NCBI GenBank assembly: GCA_030248135.1
Contig: JASANC010001040.1
Location: forward strand, 1 to 10,185
Reading direction: 5' to 3'
Length of the DNA stretch: 10,185 nucleotides
Origin: Theristus sp. LFF4_11
Taxonomy: Eukaryota > Nematoda > Chromadorea > Monhysterida > Xyalidae
Of the stretch, positions 1 to 6,300 are shown in pieces. Positions within the stretch are counted from its first letter, which is position 1, and every line of letters begins with the position of its first letter. A program made the position numbers and the translations under genes. Below the pieces are notes generated by a model that did no database searches, had not been told where the DNA came from, and was given only the letters and a program-made list of their open reading frames with translations.

Positions 1-110
1 CAATGACTCACTGTCCGATTTTCATAAACCAAATTTCCATTCCCTTTCCACTGATACATATCACACACAGATTCCAAACAAGATTCGAAACCAAGAAAAA
101 CCCTGCAATC

Positions 111-374
111 ATGTCATCATCATCGAGCCACTCCGCCCTACGACCCACCAACAGCTCCAATCACGCGAGCAGCAAAAGTTGCATTCACCAATTGTCGTCG
201 TCATTGAAGAATGAGCCTCCTCGACTACCGATTATCGACAGTAAATTTGGCTACTCGAAAACCATCCATCGCAGCCGCAGCAGCGGTTTACACCATCGAT
301 CCAGTGGCAGCGACGTGCCCAAATCGGAATTGACAGGCTACGCACAGTCCGGAATGTACCAACCGCACATGGAG
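111..374 (+). CDS. Exon 1 of the SH2-domain gene (residues 1-88)
   Basis: The exon starts at ATG 111 and ends GAG|GTAAAT at 374, phase 0. It encodes a Ser/His-rich, basic, probably disordered N-terminus opening with a serine run (MSSSSSHS). The frame is open upstream to an ATG at position 3. A cacacag at 64-70 could be a cis- or trans-splice acceptor, so the true 5' end of the transcript cannot be fixed from this window. Confidence 0.6.
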
Positions 375-3300
375 GTAAATTTCTTTTTTTGTCTAGTGAT
401 CCGAGAATTTTCATTGTTTGTTATCCACCTTTGTTACTGGTTTTTACTAAATTACAACAGCTCATTGATTCGCTCCTTTCTGGCTTGTTTATGTTAGTGC
501 TGACCTCATTTAAGTCTATGAAAGGTGTCTTCTCTGTCTCTGTGTCTTCTTCAAACCAAGTGCCTGCGTAGCACCAGATTCTTACAAACAGTCTACAAAC
601 AGCCTCTTTCCAATCCCAGGCAAGTGAAATCTCCGAAATCTCCGAACAACACAAAGAGCAACTACCACGAAAACACGCCCATCACCATTTCTGGCCGCGT
701 CGCTTTTCAACCAATCAGCAGTATACGCCGCTTGCGCCGTCTCGATTTAAAAGTGGACGAGCGCTCGACGACGCCATTACGAAACGCTCGACGTTCCCTG
801 AGTACGAAACGCCCGAGATCTATGATGACCCACCGATTGATACGACTGGAGCTGGTGAGACAAAGTTCTTTGTCCTGCCAATCACTGTTGTTGTTTTTGT
901 TTTTTTGTAACTACACGACACGATCTCAACCAGGACATTAGAAATGAGCTACATAAAAAATTAAATCACCACAAAAATTACCGGTATTCAAACGCGGTCA
1001 AACTTTTTAATTGTCAATTCTAACGGATTGTGTTCGCATAATTCTATTGGATTCTTATAGTTCGTCAATGATTACCGTAAAGTCTTATCAGGTTTTTCCC
1101 ACTTATAAGACCCTCACCCAAAAGTGGGCGGAGTGTCACACGGCGGGCATACTAAAAAATTCAAAATTTTGACTTGGTCAAAATCCTACTCCGTTTATAA
1201 GGCCTGGACTTCCTAATCTTCGCTTTATAAGACCTCCGTATAAAGTTTGCCACACAAAATTCCACTTTTTTCAAAAAAATTTGATGTTCAAATTTACACA
1301 AAGAGACCTTATATGCAATACTTTACAGTACAGGGTGTCCCAAAAAAACATAACAAAAGTAAATGGCTCGTGCGGCCGACTGGTTGCACTTGAAGCCGTG
1401 AAATTTGAAACACTTTTAGAAAAAAGAAACACATTTTGTGTGTCCAAATTTCATCCCGAAATTCCACTTTTTCAATAACATTTCAGCAGAAATACGTAAA
1501 AGCTCAAAAATCACCTAAATTCAGTTTTTTTTGACTCAAGATAAACATCATTGTCGTCATCGAGAATCTCATCTGGCAGTGGCACAAGCTCATCGTCAGC
1601 TTCAACTTTACTGATGTCATCATGTTCATGCTCACGGTCGTTCAGTTTCATGTTTCTCGGCTGCTCAATGTGTTTTCCATTGTTCTCAATGAACGACGAC
1701 ATTCGATGTTTGAAACTGATGATCACTTTCTGGTGCAGCGCCCGATCATCGATGATTTTTTCTCACACCGCTGCAGTGGTGGGCGCCGAAAATGTCCCGC
1801 ATTATCCGTCAGATGCCCCCAAACGCGTCGGCTTCATGTCCGGACTCCTCTCGGGCCATTCAATTGTGCCCATGCGGCCGATCCAGCGGTCACCGAACGA
1901 CGCCGACAGCCACTCGCGCACTTGTTTCAATTTTCCTCTTGACTTATGGGTTTGGAGCACCTGAAGGAAATTGTGTACCGTTCGGCGCCCAACATTTTCG
2001 ACAATTTGACAACCAAAATTCGCAGTGGTGTGCAAAAAATCAACGATGATCGGGCGCTGCACCAGAATTGCTCATCAATTTCGAACATCGAATGTCGGCA
2101 ATCATTGAGAACAATGAAAAAGACATTGGGCTGCTGAAAAAAGTAAAACTAAAGGGTCGAGAGGGAAAATCTGATGAGATCAGTGAAGACGAAGCTAAAG
2201 ATGAACTTGAGCCACTGTCATATGTGAATCTCGATGACGACAACGATGATTATCCTGAGTCAAAATGCTGAAGTTAGGTGATTTTTGAGTTTTTACGCAT
2301 TTCTGCTAAAGTATTATTGAAAAAAATGGAATTTCGGGATAAACTTTGGACACACAAAATGTGTTCCTTTTTTCTAAAAGTGTTTCAAATTTCACGGCTT
2401 CACGTGCAACCAGTCGGCCGCACGAGCCATTTACTTTTGTTATGTTTTTTTGGGACACCCTGTACTTAGCATTTCATTGCCAACTTTTTCAGCGAATCAA
2501 CCGTTGCTCGGCTCGCCGACGCCCAGCAGCAGCAGCGCCCAGTATCCGACGCCGCCGTCGCCGCCGGTGTACGCGGTGACCGAGATCAACGGGCAGCTGG
2601 TGGCGCCCGCGTTGGGGCTCGTCTGGCCGCAGCGACCGCATCACGGGCCGTACAGCGCCCAGCAGTACTGGCAGGTCAGCATAGTATGATCTTTTATTTT
2701 TGTCCCTCAACTCAATGCGCGCATAGATATGTAAAAAGTTTCATGATGACGCGGATATTTAAAATTGGTAAAATGATTCGAGTGCTCTACATAGGGCCGA
2801 GTCACGTATGCAACTTTGAATTACCGCATAAAGATTGAAACTAGTTTTCTTTCAAAAACGTCTGCACACGCATTCAGTCGCAGAACTTAAAAAAATTGAT
2901 ATTAGTAATCAGTGGTCAAATGGGCTACTATAGGTTTAGCATAAGTTGGTAGTAACTTTTGTAGTGTGACGCGTAGCAGTAGCAAAACTGCGAAAAAATA
3001 CTGCAAACTCATGGACATACTTGTCATAAAATGGTGACACTAAAATAACCAACTCCAAAAACCAGTATCTTATAAAATTTACCTGTGTAAATCTAGTAGT
3101 TCCTCCAAGTTAGTACAGTAGTAAATGTTCTTTAAAGTCGTATTAAAGAAAGAGAGTGCATGAGACTCTCAGAACAAGTCGACTTTCTCCACGTAACCAG
3201 GAGCACGACGCTTTGCAAATGAAGTTCGAAGACTCCGATCCAACGATTCGCTCGGTCGGCCCGTACAACGTGCTCGACTCACCGACGCACAGCAGCGAAA

Positions 3301-6300
3301 CCTGGGATCCGTTCTCAGACGACGAGCACACGCCGCCGTTGGTGGTGACGGCAGAAGGTGAGAAACGGAAAACACATTTTTTTGGGACTACTCACCAGTG
3401 GGGTTTAGTGAACAATTGTTGATTTCAACAGTTCGGTTCACTATTTCGCAAATATACCGTATAGGAAGAAAAACCGCCCATGAGTTTCAGGTGATGAACG
3501 AGAACGAAGCGACAAAAAACGCACACGTCTGTATGAGAAATGCCTGGCGCCAGCAGACGTTCATTCGTTTTCGGAAAGGTTGTGCTGGAGTGATGTGGTT
3601 GTAGGTATCTTTTGATGCCATAGTATGCTGCCAGTTTTTTCCACAAATCTATAATACTATGATAGTAACTGTGTAATGGTGTCCGTTCCGCTACGTTGAT
3701 TGGCTATTAAAATTTACAAGTTTGAGCCAATTTTGCTATTTAAGTCATCATCAGCTGAATACTCATACTCCATTTTCTAATGACAATGCAAAGTTCAAAT
3801 CGTCATTCCACATGACTTTAGTCATCATGATGCCTTTTGCTCAAGAGCGACAACCAACAAGCGAGACAATCGTAAGAATTGCAAGGACTCCATTGTAGAC
3901 GATGGAGGACTCCATTGTAGACGATGGAGTTTTTTTTCACAAAAAACGAGTTTTTAAAACAATCGCTTGCAAGTTAATCGCTCTTTTCACAAGGTAGACT
4001 TTTTATAAAGCCGGTGTTTACAACGAGTATTTACAAAATTGTTGCTTTTTCCTTCATTTGTTTTTTTATCACAGAAAATGCGTCACTTAAGATAGAAAAG
4101 CTACATAACAAAACAAAAGCGACCATTTTACACAATGGGTACTCAGAAACGTGTTGCTTTTTGTTGGACTCGATCAAAAAGAACTGGCTTAGGTTAGGAT
4201 AAGCGGGGAAAAGAAGTAAACATTCAAAACAAAAGCGGGAGCTTTGCTACGGGTATTCAGTAAAATGTTGCTGTTTTGTCATTTCCATTCTATCAAAAAT
4301 CCTTGGCTAAGGTGAGGGTTAAAGGTAAGAGTAGTAAACATACCGCACAAAAGTGGCCGTTTTGCAGCGAATATTCAGAAAAGTTTTGCATTTTTCGTCA
4401 TTTAAACTTTAAAAAACTTGGCTTAGGTGAGCTTTGCTACGGGTATTCAGTAGAATGTTGCTGTTTTGTCATTTCCATTCTATCAAAAATCCTTGGCTAA
4501 CGTTAGGGTTAAAGGTAAGAGTAGTAAACATACCACACAAAACTGGCCGTTTTGCAGCGAATATTCAGAAAAGTTTGCATTTTTCGTCATTTAAACTTTA
4601 AAAGGTTTGGCTTAGGTTAGAGTAACCGGGAAAAGAAGCAACTTATCAAGACGAAAGTTGGCGTTTTGCAACAATTGTTCAGAAGTGTTGCCTTTTTGAC
4701 ATTTACACTCTAAAAGGCCTGGCTTAGGTTAGGGTAAGCGATCACTTCTATGGTAAATCAACAACAGTCGGTTAAAGCAGCTCAAAATCAAAATGCAATG
4801 CATTTTGAGTCCGCGTCGTAGGCAACGTCAAAACGGAAAACCAACTCAAAAATAATAGTTGTATTTATCAGCTAACCGTGCCGTAGGCACGGGTCAATTT
4901 GCTAGTTCATGCAAAAACATGTGCAATGTTGCTTTTAACACAAAAACATTGCTTTTACACATGTGAAAAAAAGCTTTATTTCTCGTTTGATTCAATAAGA
5001 GCGTATTTTAAAACACGCATGTACCTTAATTTGCGTCAACGTTCCACGATGTACAGGGTGGGCCAAAAAAGGTTCCAATTCTAAAATGCTCTCACTGGCG
5101 TGTGCCAAGGTGTTTAGAGCTAAAAATTGAAACACCATTAGAAAAAACTTGGAGGTTTTTCTGACTATTTTTTTTCACGTTATGTTGCCCCTATCACTCA
5201 CTACAGCAGAATATCTGAAAAACATGAAAAATCGACAAATGTGGTGAAATGCAGAGGGTTAATTTAGCTGCAACAAAGACCAAATGATGAACGTTGGTGA
5301 CAACCCGAGTGTTCACAACACAAAAAAAGATGAAAAAAACAATACGCACATACAGTAGCTTGGAAATGCCGAATGCTGAATTGCACTTGAACAGTCTTTA
5401 ATCAACCTGATGTTTCACTTCGAGTCTGAGCGTGCGTGAGCGGTTCTGCCCAGAACAGATGTCAATTTATCTTTTTTCTTTTTTTAATTCACACAATTTG
5501 TCACTCTGATATTTTTCACCATAGAAGACTGGTTGTTTTCTGCAGTGAAAGATGCAATTCCATTTTCAGTCGTTGATGCCATCAGACGGCAGAAAAGCGA
5601 GTCTGGTCTGCCAATTGGTGGGAACATGCGAATAAGTTATCTGCAGTGGTTCTGCAATGTTGTACAAAATTCAATTTTACCCCGCGTGGCGATACATCAG
5701 TTCGCAAGTCGGTATGAGCAATGATAAACAGTGAGATTATGGGTGAACGTTGTTGTTTCGTCAAAAATCGCTATTTTTTGAAAATTACACTGTAAAAATG
5801 AACTGAAACGTGTAAACCAAAAAAATTTTTGATCACAAAAAAGCTCTCAAAGCGTTCTAACAGTGTTCCAAATTTTAAGTCATGAGGTTCTTGCTACAGC
5901 TAAATCAACCCTCTGTATTTCACCACATTTGTCAATTTTTCATGTTTTTCAGATATTCTGCTGTAGTGAGTGATAGGGGCAACATACAGTAACAAAAATT
6001 TGGTCAGAAAAACCTCCAAATGTTTTCTAATAGTGTTCCAATTTTCAGCTCTAAACACCTTAGCACACGCCAGTGAGAGCATTTTAGAATTGGAACCTTT
6101 TTTTGGCCCACCCTGTACGTCATAAGACAAAAGAAATGTTCGTATTACATTGACAGCTATCAAAGATGTAGACTTTACACATTCAGAAAAAACTCCGCCT
6201 TTTCCAGCAGCAGTATGTACAGCAGTGAGTCTTCGTGCGTGAGTTCGACACGAGTCAGCATGCGCAGTCAATCGGACGATTGGGATCGATCGAGAGTGTC

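Larger units (their letters stand above)
1331..2462. mobile_element. Fold-back Tc1/mariner-type element, 1132 bp, with TA target site duplication
   Basis: The termini read CAGGGTGTCCCAAAAAAA at 1331 and its reverse complement ending at 2462. TA flanks both sides (1329-1330 and 2463-2464). The inverted match is near-perfect at the tips and stays recognisable inward for about 430 bp per side, far longer than normal mariner repeats. Both arms encode the C-terminal part of the same transposase, pointing outward. The interior carries fragments of the DDE domain on opposite strands. It lies wholly in intron 2, so splicing should remove it. It cannot encode an intact transposase and is non-autonomous. 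Confidence 0.85.
3648..4905 (+). mobile_element. Non-autonomous Helitron-like element, 1258 bp
   Basis: The 5' end reads A|TCTATAATACTA at 3648, matching the TC start and AT-rich pattern usual for Helitrons. A GTGTCCGTTCCG patch follows at 3679. The 3' end has a GC-rich hairpin, CCGTGCC-GTA-GGCACGG at 4876-4892, then nine bases and CTAG at 4902-4905, followed by T. Helitrons end in CTRR about ten bases after such a hairpin and insert between A and T, which both flanks satisfy. No Rep or helicase coding is present. The interior holds a satellite array. It lies in intron 5, in the gene's orientation. Confidence 0.7.

Noticed and set aside
525..941. Longer open frame (138 codons) over exon 2
   Set aside because: It ignores splice sites. 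The alternative frame starting at 620 joins exons 1 and 3 in phase and has more protein-like composition.
3677..3690. ATGGTGTCC shared between 3676 and 7768
   Set aside because: Nine or so shared bases could suggest a common primer-binding site, but the first lies inside the Helitron-like element near its 5' end, where GTGTCCG words are expected. Most likely coincidence.
5582..5764. Minus-strand frame in the centre of the second inverted-repeat element
   Set aside because: No recognisable motif, no GC3 bias and no matching splice context.
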